NCBI RefSeq assembly: GCF_008056315.1
Contig: NZ_VRKQ01000008.1
Coordinates: 1,320,957 to 1,384,956, forward strand
Direction: 5' to 3'
Length of the DNA: 64,000 bases
Source: Seonamhaeicola maritimus
GTDB lineage: Bacteria > Bacteroidota > Bacteroidia > Flavobacteriales > Flavobacteriaceae
Part shown: positions 1 through 8,697 of the stretch, one piece after another
Layout of the letters: the number at the start of each line of letters is the position of its first letter
Position numbering within the stretch: position 1 is the stretch's first letter
The notes under the pieces: model-generated
What the model saw: the letters and a program-made list of their open reading frames with translations, nothing else
What the model was told of the DNA's origin: nothing
The model's database searches: none
Program-made: the position numbers and the translations under genes

Positions 1-701
1 GCAATTAAATTATACAGTATTCCGGTTATTATGGCAATGCCAAAACTAATTAGAGTTCCTATCAAAATGTATTCGGTAAGTTGTCTGTCTTTAGATTCTC
101 TTAAGTCTCCAAATCTAAAAACCGACTTAGCTGTAATTAAAAACCCAACAGCTTCCCAATGCCCTAATACAATGAAAATGAACACTAAAACGCGTTCTAA
201 AATACCAATATATTTGCCAGCATCTTCTAATGACTCATTATTTTTAGTGAGTTCGGAAAGATTCCACTTTAAAAAAATGATTTTCATAATTATAGATACT
301 GGAATTGTTAAAAATAGCAAACAAGTTATGAGTAATAAAACGTCTTCTGTAATGATGAATTTTAGGTTGAAGGATTCATCTGAAAAAATATAATAGCAAA
401 TGGTTATGACTATTATGTGACACAGCTGATCAATAAAGAACAGTAGTCGTTTTGTTTTTTTCTTTTGAATGATAAGTTTTAATGCATCAATAATTAAGTG
501 GGAAGTACCTACTATTAATACAATGCCCCATAAGGATGTATCCCAAAGAATTAAAGCAGTAACAATAATGTGGAGCAGTACATGAATATATAGCTTACTT
601 GATTTTAGTTTTTTCTTTTCTTTTTCTTTTACCCATTTTGCTGGCTGAAGAAAAAAATCAGCAATAATATGTGCCAAGAATAGTTTTAAGAATAAGATCA
701 T
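1..701 (-). CDS. DUF3307 domain membrane protein (partial, C-terminus off window)
   Basis: The minus strand is open from an ATG at 701 to the left edge, giving 233 codons with no stop inside the window. The protein begins MILFLKLFLAHIIADFFLQP, the typical DUF3307 opening with an H-x-x-x-D-F-x-x-Q-P motif in the first helix. I see several hydrophobic helices (about residues 1-20, 40-70, 90-108, 120-140, 165-185 and 215-233), so it is an integral membrane protein. Its start overlaps the satD stop codon as ATGA, which implies translational coupling. DUF3307 genes commonly lie beside satD; the streptococcal homologue is SatE, from a locus linked to acid tolerance. The biochemical function is unknown. 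Confidence in family is good, in function low. Confidence 0.85.
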   Translation of the reverse strand, partial: MILFLKLFLAHIIADFFLQPAKWVKEKEKKKLKSSKLYIHVLLHIIVTALILWDTSLWGIVLIVGTSHLIIDALKLIIQKKKTKRLLFFIDQLCHIIVITICYYIFSDESFNLKFIITEDVLLLITCLLFLTIPVSIIMKIIFLKWNLSELTKNNESLEDAGKYIGILERVLVFIFIVLGHWEAVGFLITAKSVFRFGDLRESKDRQLTEYILIGTLISFGIAIITGILYNLI

Positions 702-1309
702 AGTTTGTTGATTTTTTGTCTGTACATCAAATCTAACTCCATTATTTCATTTAAATGTGCTCGTTTTTGTCTAGTACTTACTGCGTTTTGATTAATTCCA
801 ATCATTTTCCCTAGTTCGCTTTGTAGGGCATTAGGATATTCTATGCTAAGTTTAACTATTTCAGCAGTATTAACTGTCCAACTATCCATAGCTATAAGAG
901 CTAATTTAAAATATAGGTTGAGCTCTTCATTAAGTTTGAAATCATTAGTTTTGATGCGTAAATTTTGCTTTTCTTTTATAAGAGTTTCTAATGTTTCTCC
1001 GGAAAACACAAAAGCCTCTCCGTTAGATTCACTAACATTCTCGCCTTCATATGATTTATCACCAATACCTATTGCTAATCGTACATCTAGTCCTTTGGAT
1101 TTCATAGATGCTTTTATATAAACTGCACTTATAAAACTAAGGTGTTTGTCTGGAATTTCTAATTGAAAACTATCTCCTTGATGGAGCCTCCAAGAAAATC
1201 TATTTGTGCTCAAATAAGACAATGTTTCTTTTAAGCCATCTAGCCAGATTTTTGGAAATTCATGAACTGTAGATTTAATGATGTCACCCGTAATTACACT
1301 TGTTATCAT
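698..1309 (-). CDS. satD: SatD family protein with C-terminal helix-turn-helix
   Basis: This 203-aa protein matches the SatD family. The N-terminal part has ITGDI (D9), QGDSFQ (D46), VRLAIGIG (76-83) and GEAFVFSG (98-105). The order and spacing recall class III nucleotide cyclases, which carry metal-binding aspartates in a [TS]DI and a GD motif, but the later Asn/Arg catalytic motif is not recognisable. Residues about 150-180 (ELGKMIGINQNAVSTRQKRA) form a winged-helix-type HTH, so DNA binding is likely. It is immediately preceded by three 28-bp operator/promoter repeats and overlaps the DUF3307 gene by 4 bp. Autoregulation is an inference from that layout. The function is unproven in any Bacteroidota as far as I know. 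Confidence 0.8.
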   Translation of the reverse strand: MITSVITGDIIKSTVHEFPKIWLDGLKETLSYLSTNRFSWRLHQGDSFQLEIPDKHLSFISAVYIKASMKSKGLDVRLAIGIGDKSYEGENVSESNGEAFVFSGETLETLIKEKQNLRIKTNDFKLNEELNLYFKLALIAMDSWTVNTAEIVKLSIEYPNALQSELGKMIGINQNAVSTRQKRAHLNEIMELDLMYRQKINKL

Positions 1310-1310
1310 T

Positions 1311-1390
1311 TTATCACGTTTTTATATGATAAACAAATATATCACGTTTTTATATGATAAACAAATATATCACGTTTTTGTGTGATAAAA
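1311..1390 (-). promoter_or_regulatory. Three tandem 28-bp operator/promoter repeats upstream of satD
   Basis: ATCACGTTTTT followed by a GATAA half-site starts at 1313, 1341 and 1369, exactly 28 bp apart. Each copy is an inverted repeat (TATCAC ... [AG]TGATA); the copy at 1368-1387 has perfect TATCAC/GTGATA arms. Read on the minus strand, the links between copies give TATATTTG, an exact TAnnTTTG -7 box, and the preceding copy supplies TTTG 20 bp upstream, a good -33 box. Operators therefore lie between and after the promoter elements, and the last one ends about 3 bp before the satD ATG. This is the architecture of a repressed or autoregulated promoter. The binding protein is not shown; SatD itself is the obvious candidate. 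Confidence 0.8.
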
Positions 1391-2707
1391 TTATTCTTCT
1401 TCAGCGCGTTTAATAATAGCTTCAGGAAGTGATTTTTTGGCTTTTGCTCCCATTTTTTTAAGCTTTTCAACACTTGTGATGAGGTTTCCGCGTCCTTCAA
1501 CTAATTTATTCATGGCAGATAAATAATCAGTTTTAGCCGCGTCTATCTTTTTGCCAACGCCAGTTAAATCTGTAACTAAACCTTCAAATTTGTCATACAG
1601 TGCACCAGCTTGTCGTGCTATTTCCAAGGCATTACGTTGCTGTTTTTCATTATTCCACATGGTGTCTATGGTGCGTAACGTTGCAAGTAGAGTAGAAGGA
1701 GTAACTATAACAATGTTCTTGTCAAAAGCTTTATTGTAAATAGCGTTGTCTTCATTAACCACTATTGCAAATGCAGGTTCAATAGGAATAAACATGAGTA
1801 CAAAATCTGGTGATTCTATATCATATAAATCTTGATAATTCTTTGCAGATAGTTGCTCTACATGTTTTTTAATGGAGTTCACATGTGCTTTTAAGAATTG
1901 TGGTTTATCATCATCGTCAGCATTTACTAAACGTTCGTAATCTGTTAAAGATACCTTAGAGTCAATTATCATTTTTTTACCATCGGGCAAATGCAAAACA
2001 ACATCAGGCATTACACGAGAGTTGTCATCACGTGTAAAATTTTGTTGTACAAAATATTCACGATCTTTTTCTAAACCAGATTTTTCAAGTACACGTTCTA
2101 AAACTAGCTCGCCCCAATTTCCTTGCATTTTACTATCGCCTTTAAGCGCTCGAGTTAAATTGGTTGCTTCTTTCGTCATTTGCTGGTTGAGGTCTTTTAA
2201 GCCTAAAAGTTGTTCTTTTAATGCTGAATGCATACTAATGCTTTCCTTTTGAGAGGCTTCCACTTTTTTCTCAAAACCTTGAATTTTCTCCTGAAGTGGA
2301 TTTAGGATATTTTTGATGTTCTCCTTGTTCTGCTCAGTGAATTTATTCGATTTTTCTTCAAGAATTTTATTGGCTAGAAGTTCAAAGTCTTTACGCAATT
2401 GCTCCTGACGCTCTTCTAACTCTTTATCACGCTTAAGGTTTAATTGATGTAGATTCTCATATTCGGTATTCTTTTGAACCAATTCTAAGTTTAAAGCTTC
2501 GCGTTCATCACGAAATTGATTGCGCTCACTTTCTAAACCTTCAATAGTAGATTTTAAATCTGAAATTGTTTTATTAAGTTGACTTTGACGTTCTTCTAAA
2601 GCACTTTGTTCGCCTTTACTTTTAAGCTTTGTAAATAGTATGCCTAAATAGGCACCAACTCCTGCAGAAATTAATATGGCAAGAATAAGAATTAAACTGT
2701 CGTTCAT
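1391..2707 (-). CDS. rmuC: DNA recombination protein RmuC
   Basis: A 438-aa RmuC family protein. There is an N-terminal membrane anchor (residues about 4-26), a long glutamate/lysine-rich coiled coil (about 30-165) and then the conserved RmuC domain, containing KGDSKMQGNWGELVLERVLE and the PDVVLHLPDGKKMIIDSKVSL segment that resembles a PD-(D/E)xK nuclease core (D..DSK). In E. coli RmuC limits inversions at short inverted repeats. Length is normal for Bacteroidota. A TATCTTTG -7 box on the minus strand at 2726-2733 lies just before the ATG, so it probably has its own promoter. It is followed by the satD operator region. Confidence 0.92.
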   Translation of the reverse strand: MNDSLILILAILISAGVGAYLGILFTKLKSKGEQSALEERQSQLNKTISDLKSTIEGLESERNQFRDEREALNLELVQKNTEYENLHQLNLKRDKELEERQEQLRKDFELLANKILEEKSNKFTEQNKENIKNILNPLQEKIQGFEKKVEASQKESISMHSALKEQLLGLKDLNQQMTKEATNLTRALKGDSKMQGNWGELVLERVLEKSGLEKDREYFVQQNFTRDDNSRVMPDVVLHLPDGKKMIIDSKVSLTDYERLVNADDDDKPQFLKAHVNSIKKHVEQLSAKNYQDLYDIESPDFVLMFIPIEPAFAIVVNEDNAIYNKAFDKNIVIVTPSTLLATLRTIDTMWNNEKQQRNALEIARQAGALYDKFEGLVTDLTGVGKKIDAAKTDYLSAMNKLVEGRGNLITSVEKLKKMGAKAKKSLPEAIIKRAEEE

Positions 2708-2786
2708 TTAAAATAATAGTTTACTCAAAGATAAATTTTTTATGAGGAAATCATTAATCTAAACTTATTTTATATAATAAAAAAAA

Positions 2787-4508
2787 CTATAGAATGGAGG
2801 TTTCAATTTTGGTGTCTGCTTCGTTCCAAGCTTTATCATATTCTGCTTTTATTTCTTTTGCTTCTTGAATTTTATCTTGTGCTATAAGACTTTTATACAA
2901 CCCCATTAAAGACCAACCATTTTGCCTAAGGTCTTCTAAGTCTTCTTTATATATTTTTTCGGCTTCATCAAATTGTTTAGCCAGCATTAAGGCGGCACCC
3001 AAATTTTGCCTTGGCGGAATATGCCACGCGGAAGGTTCGTTATAAATTAAACTATCTTCAATCTCTACTGCTTTAGTTAAATGTGATATTGCCGAATCTA
3101 AATCCCCTTTTAAAATATCAATTTCACCAGCTACAATTTCATAAGCTAATTCACTAATTGTTTTTCCGTTATCAAAACCAGTGGCTACTATAGTTTCCAT
3201 ATCGGGGTCTTTTACAAATTTTTCTAAGGCATCAAGTTCTTCTTTGGCTTCTTTTAAATTGCTTTTTCTGCAAAAGGCAATTCCTCTAGCATAATGCCAA
3301 ATAAGTTTTAAGTGTTTAATATCATCATTAGGTTTTGGATAGGTTAAAATGTCATTCCATTTACCAAATCTGGTATATGCCAATAATGGAGTAGAGGCAA
3401 AATTTTGAAGAAAATGAAGTTCTTTCATTTCTCCAACCGGAACTTTTTCAGCAGTTTTTTTAGCCGCTTCTATAGCCGTTTTACTATCACCGAGTAAGCT
3501 GGAAGCAGACCATAAAAAATGAATGTTATGCGGGTAGTAGCCTAACGGATACATACCTTGGGAGTAACATTGCGAGATATAATCTTCATCTGCTAAAATG
3601 GCTTTTTGATTTGATATTACGGCATCTTTATACCGGCCAACTCTTATATAAATATGCGATGGCATATGCACCAAATGACCAGCTGCAGGCATTAAAGTTC
3701 CCAGCTTATCGGCTGAGGGAACACCCAAATCTGGTTTTGGTAGTTCTACCATATGAATATAATAATGATGGGCTCCTGGGTGTTCAGAATTTGTTTTAAT
3801 AGCTTTTTCCAAAGCTGCCTTGGCTTCTTTAATATTTGGTTGTGGATTCCCATCTTCATTCCAATAATTCCACGGTGTTGTGTTCATAACTGAAGCTGCA
3901 TATAGAGTTTGTATATCCGCATCTTCGGGGTATTTAGTAACCACTTTTTCCATAGCCTCCGTATATTCAGAGTTTAATATGGCCACATCTGTTGAGTCTT
4001 TAGAGTATCTATGAGATAGCGCCTGAATTAAATGACGTTCTTTTGTTGTAGCATTACTTAGAAAATTATTCGCCTTCTTAATGGCTTCGTTACATTTTGC
4101 TTTCCTTTCGTCATCTGGAAAAGGGTCATTAATATTTGGTCCAAGTACATAAGCTTGCCCCCAATATGCCATAGCTAAATTTGGGTCAAGCCTAGATGCT
4201 TCCATAAAAGCTCTATGAGCCTCGGCATGATTAAAAGCATATGTTAAGCGCAAACCCTGATTAAAAAACTTTTGAGCCATCTCATTTTCTGTACTCACTT
4301 TATAACTATGAGTGCCTATATTTTCAAACAAGGGTGCAATTTGTTTTGTGGTATCAATATCTGTTAAAAGGAATTTAGTTGGTGTACAGCTTACTGCTTT
4401 AGAACCAATTCTTTTAGGGTATTCAAACTTATCTTTGTCATTTAAAACTAACATAACAATTGCAAGAGTTACCAAGGAAAATAGTAAAAGACTTAATTTA
4501 GTTTTCAT
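2787..4508 (-). CDS. Tetratricopeptide-repeat protein with N-terminal membrane anchor
   Basis: 573 aa. A hydrophobic segment at residues about 6-22 (signal anchor or signal peptide without a clear lipobox) is followed by TPR-like helical repeats, for example AEAHRAFMEASRLDPNLAMA near residues 95-115 and a C-terminal pair around 480-560. The central motif HLVHMPSHIYIRVGRY, with several histidines, is typical of a widespread family of hypothetical TPR proteins. It is probably periplasmic and probably a protein-interaction scaffold; no substrate is known. It stands alone, with about 195 bp without genes upstream and about 80 bp before rmuC. Confidence 0.75.
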   Translation of the reverse strand: MKTKLSLLLFSLVTLAIVMLVLNDKDKFEYPKRIGSKAVSCTPTKFLLTDIDTTKQIAPLFENIGTHSYKVSTENEMAQKFFNQGLRLTYAFNHAEAHRAFMEASRLDPNLAMAYWGQAYVLGPNINDPFPDDERKAKCNEAIKKANNFLSNATTKERHLIQALSHRYSKDSTDVAILNSEYTEAMEKVVTKYPEDADIQTLYAASVMNTTPWNYWNEDGNPQPNIKEAKAALEKAIKTNSEHPGAHHYYIHMVELPKPDLGVPSADKLGTLMPAAGHLVHMPSHIYIRVGRYKDAVISNQKAILADEDYISQCYSQGMYPLGYYPHNIHFLWSASSLLGDSKTAIEAAKKTAEKVPVGEMKELHFLQNFASTPLLAYTRFGKWNDILTYPKPNDDIKHLKLIWHYARGIAFCRKSNLKEAKEELDALEKFVKDPDMETIVATGFDNGKTISELAYEIVAGEIDILKGDLDSAISHLTKAVEIEDSLIYNEPSAWHIPPRQNLGAALMLAKQFDEAEKIYKEDLEDLRQNGWSLMGLYKSLIAQDKIQEAKEIKAEYDKAWNEADTKIETSIL

Positions 4509-4704
4509 AATAAAGGTTGTTATATTTAATACTATCTGTTGCCTTAAAAAGGTAAGAGCGCTGTAAAACTTTACAGTAAAGATATATTTAATATAGGCAA
4601 ATGCCTTTGACTATTTAGTCATAGCATTGTAGTATTAATGCAAATTTGCTCTTTGAATGATTATAAATCCTTCGTTTTGGAATTTACAAGGGGAAATAAA
4701 TTTT

Positions 4705-5499
4705 CTACTTTTTCACTCTAAAACTTCCAGAGTTTTCATCAAAAGTAATTAAATCTTTAGGGAATAAATTTTGAAAAGTGCCCTTTGAAATTAGATTACA
4801 TGGTTGGTCTGAAACTACATTGTCTTCAGTCATTACAACCAATTTATCACACAACTGAATAGCTAAATCTATTTCATGTGATGAAAATAAAATTGTCTTT
4901 TTGGTATCTTTTGCAAGCTGTTGTAGTAACTTTAAAATATAAGCTTTGTGATACATATCTAGATGTGTTGTTGGTTCATCTAGAATAATTAAATCTGTAT
5001 CCTGAGCCAAAGCACGAGCAATCATTACTTTTTGGAGTTGACCATCACTTAATTCAAAACACTTTTTGTTTTTAAGGTCTTCAATGTTTATTTGAAATAT
5101 TGCTTTATTAATTATTTGAATATCACTTTCAGATAAATTCCCAAGCCAATTGGTATAAGGTTGTCTGCCTAGGGCTACTAATTCAAAAACTGTGAAATTT
5201 TTTGATGGCAAAGATTCGGTTAGGACTAAGCTTAAGGATTTCGCCAAATCAAGGTTTGTATAAGTGTTTAAATCTTTTTCATTTATAAAGATGTTACCAC
5301 TTAATTTTGATTGAACACTGGTAAGTGTTCTTAGAAGTGTAGATTTACCTATGCCATTAGCTCCAATTAACCCAATTAATTCACCCTTATGTAATTCAAT
5401 ATTGATATTAGAGGCAATAATATTTTCCTCCTTCTTAGAGCTATAACCAATGGTTAGGTTTTCAGTTTTTAAAACGATATGTTTTTCTTCCTTTGTCAT
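4705..5499 (-). CDS. btuD: B12/iron-type ABC transporter ATP-binding protein (BtuD-like)
   Basis: About 264 aa from the ATG at 5499; a TTG one codon upstream is unlikely to be used. Walker A GANGIGKST (46-54), ABC signature LSDGQ (150-154), Walker B LIILDEP (170-176) and an H-switch near FSSHE are all present. It belongs to the FecE/BtuD/FhuC group, energising import through the FecCD-type permease. Its ATG shares one base with the permease stop (TGATG), so the two are translated together. Sequence alone does not separate B12 from siderophore transport; the flanking riboswitch, BtuB and DUF71 genes point to cobalamin. Confidence 0.85.
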   Translation of the reverse strand: MTKEEKHIVLKTENLTIGYSSKKEENIIASNINIELHKGELIGLIGANGIGKSTLLRTLTSVQSKLSGNIFINEKDLNTYTNLDLAKSLSLVLTESLPSKNFTVFELVALGRQPYTNWLGNLSESDIQIINKAIFQINIEDLKNKKCFELSDGQLQKVMIARALAQDTDLIILDEPTTHLDMYHKAYILKLLQQLAKDTKKTILFSSHEIDLAIQLCDKLVVMTEDNVVSDQPCNLISKGTFQNLFPKDLITFDENSGSFRVKK

Positions 5500-6527
5500 C
5501 AAAACATCATTTTTCGTTTTCTAACTAATAACCAAATTACTATTGGTGCTCCTATAAGCGATGTTATAGCATTGATGGGTAGCGTATATTCACTATTTGG
5601 TAACTGCGCAATACTGTCACATACCAATATGATGATGGCTCCAAACAAAAATACAGCAGGTAACAATACCTTGTGGTTTGAGGTGTTAAAAACCTGTCTT
5701 GTAATATGCGGAATGGCTAGTCCTATAAACGCAATAGGACCAGCAAATGCTGTAATACTTCCTGCCAATAAACTGGTTGCAATAATTATGAGCAAGCGAC
5801 TTTGTTTGATGTTAATGCCCAAACTTTTGGCATAATTTTCACCAAGAAGTAAAGAATTAAGAGTTTTAATTGAAATAACACTAAGCAATAACCCAAGAAT
5901 ATATAATGCTGCTAAAACCAAAATTTCATCCCAAGAAAGATTGCCTAAACTCCCAAAACCCCAAAAGAAGAATTGCTGTAATTCTTCGGCTGAACTAAAA
6001 TAGGAGAGTACATTTACAGCCGCGGCAGATATACTGGCAAACATGAGGCCAATTATTAAAATAGCCATGGTGTCCCTTACTTTTGAAGAGACAATTAAAA
6101 CGGTTAGCAAGACTAAAAAACTACCTAATGTGGCCGCAATTACAATGCTCCATTTAGAGGCTAAAATACCAAGTAAAACCCCTCCAAAGATAGATGCCCC
6201 CATAATTACTATGGCTACTCCTAAACTTGCCCCAGATGTAATACCCAATACAAAAGGACCTGCAAGAGGGTTTCTGAATAAAGTTTGCATTAATAATCCA
6301 GATATTCCCAATCCAGAACCTACAATAATGGCTGTAATAGCTTTTGGTAGTCTGTAATCCATAATAATATGTTGCCAAGAAATATTGTCTTGGGTGCCTA
6401 TAAAACTATCAAGTATGGCTTTGGTGGGTATTGAAATGGAACCTAAACTTATGTTTGCAATAAAAACCATTATTAGTAAAAGGACTAATAATAAAAATGA
6501 AACGATATATGGTTGCTTTTTCTGCAA
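5499..6527 (-). CDS. btuC: FecCD-family ABC permease (BtuC-like), TTG start
   Basis: 342 aa with about nine or ten hydrophobic helices and the FecCD landmark sequences YRLPKAITAIIVGSGLGISG and NPLAGPFVLGITSGASLG near the N-terminus and AFAGPIAFIGLAIPHITRQ near residues 265-285. As a homodimer it would form the inner-membrane channel of a cobalamin (or siderophore) importer. The start is a TTG directly after the btuF stop codon (TAATTG on the coding strand). The next Met is inside the first helix at residue 20, so TTG is the only sensible start. Middle gene of btuF-btuC-btuD. Confidence 0.87.
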   Translation of the reverse strand: MQKKQPYIVSFLLLVLLLIMVFIANISLGSISIPTKAILDSFIGTQDNISWQHIIMDYRLPKAITAIIVGSGLGISGLLMQTLFRNPLAGPFVLGITSGASLGVAIVIMGASIFGGVLLGILASKWSIVIAATLGSFLVLLTVLIVSSKVRDTMAILIIGLMFASISAAAVNVLSYFSSAEELQQFFFWGFGSLGNLSWDEILVLAALYILGLLLSVISIKTLNSLLLGENYAKSLGINIKQSRLLIIIATSLLAGSITAFAGPIAFIGLAIPHITRQVFNTSNHKVLLPAVFLFGAIIILVCDSIAQLPNSEYTLPINAITSLIGAPIVIWLLVRKRKMMF

Positions 6528-7667
6528 TTAATCTAGGCGTTTATAGAAAAAAGATTCATAGTTAGGTAGTAACTCAGGATGTGCAATATTAATAATATCT
6601 TTTAAAATAATATCTGGTCTTAAGGGACCTAGTTCGTAGAAAAGTATGCCACTATTGGAAGTGTCTTGTTTTGTGTATGAGTATATGCTATTGTTTTTAT
6701 AGGCTTCAAAATAGGTATAGCCTTTATGTTGGGCTTTCATTTGTTCTTTATTTTGAAAAGCCCCAGCACCAATCCATAATTTGGCATTCCGTCCTTTTTC
6801 TAAAACATTTTCAAAGTTAAGTTGCAAACTTCCGTTAGATTTATTGTTTTTCCAAAGATAGTCAGTATTGGCGTCTTCGAGATATTTAGCTATAAAGCTC
6901 TTACCTCCAGGGATATTCCAAACATCTTTAAACATAGAACCGGAAAGAACAATTGGCTTTTCTTCAGATTTTAAAGCCATTTCTTTTGCCTTTGTATAGT
7001 TGATTTCAATGCTTTTAAAAATACTGTCGGCTTCTTTTTCTTTATCAAAAAAAGCTCCAATAAATTTAATCCATTCAGCACGGCCCAAAGGATGCTGCTC
7101 TGTCCAAGCACCATCTAATACAACAGGGATTTTAAATTTTTCAATCTGATTTAAAACTTTATTATTTCCGTTAACAGAGAACCCAATTACCAGTTCAGGC
7201 TGCAAATCCAAAAGTAGTTCCATGTTAATATCTAAATTGTTATTCAAATCTTTAATAAAACCATTGTCAATTCTTTCTTTGGTTCGTTTTGAAGAGATGA
7301 ATTTAGTGTTGGGAAATCCAACTAACCTATCATCAACAGATAAATATTCTAAAGCAGGAATATTTGTAGTAGACATAGCAACAACCTTTTCTATGGGTGT
7401 TTTAATAATGATGTTGTTTTTAATTTGTGATGGTATCTTCTTGCCCTTTTTAACCAAATAATAATGGAATGTTTCTTTGCTGTCTGGCCAAGGGGAAATC
7501 ACTTTAATTTCTTTATAGCTTTCAAAATTTGTAATGGTGAATCCTTTGGCGTACTTGATTTCAAAAGGAGTGGTGTTTTTTAGAGGAATAGAATTATCAA
7601 TGCCTTTATCCTTCTTACAAGAGAAGAAAAGCATGCAATTGATAATGCACAAGATTAAAAAACGCAT
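6528..7667 (-). CDS. btuF: Periplasmic B12/iron-type substrate-binding lipoprotein (BtuF-like)
   Basis: 379 aa. The signal peptide ends in a lipobox (LFFSC, C17), so it is a lipoprotein. The class III solute-binding fold is indicated by VVAMSTTNIPALEYLSVDDR (interface with the permease) and LLLDLQPELVIGFS. It is longer than E. coli BtuF (266 aa), as usual in Bacteroidota. First gene of a three-gene operon with no gaps. It is divergent from the DUF71 gene at 7755 across a gap of about 87 bp, and no cobalamin riboswitch lies in front of it. The B12 assignment rests on the neighbourhood. Confidence 0.82.
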   Translation of the reverse strand: MRFLILCIINCMLFFSCKKDKGIDNSIPLKNTTPFEIKYAKGFTITNFESYKEIKVISPWPDSKETFHYYLVKKGKKIPSQIKNNIIIKTPIEKVVAMSTTNIPALEYLSVDDRLVGFPNTKFISSKRTKERIDNGFIKDLNNNLDINMELLLDLQPELVIGFSVNGNNKVLNQIEKFKIPVVLDGAWTEQHPLGRAEWIKFIGAFFDKEKEADSIFKSIEINYTKAKEMALKSEEKPIVLSGSMFKDVWNIPGGKSFIAKYLEDANTDYLWKNNKSNGSLQLNFENVLEKGRNAKLWIGAGAFQNKEQMKAQHKGYTYFEAYKNNSIYSYTKQDTSNSGILFYELGPLRPDIILKDIINIAHPELLPNYESFFYKRLD

Positions 7668-7701
7668 AAGTTAAAATTGAGCATCAAAGGTCATTATTTT
7701 T

Positions 7702-7733
7702 TTTGTAATACCGTACACTTAAGTTTACTTTTG
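7702..7733 (+). promoter_or_regulatory. Predicted promoter of the first DUF71 gene
   Basis: TTTG at 7702-7705 and TACTTTTG at 7726-7733 are separated by 20 bp, matching the Bacteroidota -33/-7 pattern. Transcription would begin about 7740, roughly 15 nt before the ATG at 7755, so the transcript has no room for a riboswitch. Confidence 0.55.
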
Positions 7734-7754
7734 AGCGATTAATATAAATCTGTG

Positions 7755-8396
7755 ATGAATTTTTTATGTTCTTGGAGTGGTGGTAAGGATAGTACTTATG
7801 CATTTTTTAAAGCCATGAAATTAGGGTATAAACCTAAGGTACTTTTGAATGTGATGAATGAATTAGGAGAAAGGTCTCGTTCTCATGGAATTCCTAAAGG
7901 CATATTACAAGCTCAATCCAAATCTATAGGATTGCCAATTCATTTTTTTAGCAGTTCATGGGGCGATTATGAAACCAATTATATAAAACACCTGAAAGAA
8001 ATAGCAAGGCAATACCCCATAACTCATACGGTTTTTGGAGATATAGATATTGAGTTTCATAGGGAATGGGAGGAAAAAGTATCAAAAGCGGCCAATCTTA
8101 AGGCTGTATTGCCATTGTGGCAAGGAAACAGAAGAGAGTTGGTTTTAGAGATGATTGATGTGGGCATAGAGGCTATAATTGTATCTTGCAATGAGGTATT
8201 GGGACCTAGGTTTTTAGGCAAAATCATTACGAAGGAACTCGTAGAAGAACTCGAAAACATGGGAATTGATGCTTGTGGTGAAAATGGTGAGTTTCACACA
8301 TTGGTGGTGAATGCCCCATTTTTTAAGTACAGATTGTGTGTTGAAATATTAGAAAATCAACAAAATGGAAATTACAATTTTGCTCTTTTAAAGTAG
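7755..8396 (+). CDS. DUF71/COG2102 PP-loop ATPase, predicted B12-salvage subfamily
   Basis: 213 aa from the ATG at 7755 (a GTG sits one codon upstream). The PP-loop SGGKDS (8-13) shows an ATP-pyrophosphatase (adenine nucleotide alpha hydrolase) fold, and GENGEFHT (175-182) is the second family motif. Eukaryotic and archaeal Dph6 (diphthine-ammonia ligase) is a relative, but bacteria lack diphthamide. A bacterial subgroup clustered with B12 transport genes has been predicted by comparative genomics to act in B12 salvage. Here the gene is divergent from btuFCD and 376 bp upstream of btuB, which fits. The exact reaction is not known. An automatic label of diphthine ligase would be misleading. 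Confidence 0.82.
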   Translation: MNFLCSWSGGKDSTYAFFKAMKLGYKPKVLLNVMNELGERSRSHGIPKGILQAQSKSIGLPIHFFSSSWGDYETNYIKHLKEIARQYPITHTVFGDIDIEFHREWEEKVSKAANLKAVLPLWQGNRRELVLEMIDVGIEAIIVSCNEVLGPRFLGKIITKELVEELENMGIDACGENGEFHTLVVNAPFFKYRLCVEILENQQNGNYNFALLK

Positions 8397-8485
8397 GTAG
8401 GTTAATTTCAAAACCTAAACAAATTCTTTCTCGTTTTTACTCTAAAATTTTATCCAAAATATAATTTAATTATAAAAATAGGTGC

Positions 8486-8493
8486 TACCTTTG
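8486..8493 (+). promoter_or_regulatory. -7 box of the riboswitch-btuB transcript
   Basis: TACCTTTG matches TAnnTTTG, and transcription would start about 8500, just before the riboswitch. I see no convincing TTG at the expected -33 distance. Confidence 0.5.
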
Positions 8494-8512
8494 CATCGAA
8501 ATTTGGTTTAGC

Positions 8513-8697
8513 AAAATCGTTATATGAGCCCCAATAAAAGGGTAACGATGGAACTAATTAAAAGGGAATCTGGTGTAAATCCAGGACTGTTCCCGCAACT
8601 GTAAGCTATAAAGCTTCATGTTAAACTTCTTGTCACTGAAGAGACATCTTTGGGAAGACCAACATGAAGACGCAAGTCAGGAGACCTGCCATTTTCA
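8513..8697 (+). ncRNA. Cobalamin (adenosylcobalamin-type) riboswitch
   Basis: The conserved cobalamin-riboswitch core is clear: AAAGGGAATCTGGTG near 8561, AAATCCAGGACTGTTCCC, then CGCAACTGTAA near 8594, a variable region with CACTGAA and TTGGGAAGA, and the 3' B12-box-like segments GACGCAAGTCAGGAGACCTG at 8670-8690. It occupies the leader of the BtuB-type receptor gene, whose ATG is at 8775. About 80 nt separate it from the start, including a small AAACTTT/AAAGTTT hairpin at 8711-8731 that could form the expression platform. It should reduce receptor synthesis when cobalamin is plentiful. The 378-bp stretch 8397-8774 holds only this element and its promoter. Exact ends are approximate. Confidence 0.95.

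Noticed and set aside
31-393. 120-aa plus-strand frame at the left edge
   Set aside because: It is antisense to the DUF3307 membrane protein gene, which has the better codon pattern and a coupled start.
4705-7667. Siderophore importer instead of B12 importer
   Set aside because: Sequence alone fits either, but the cobalamin riboswitch, BtuB and two DUF71 genes beside it favour B12.
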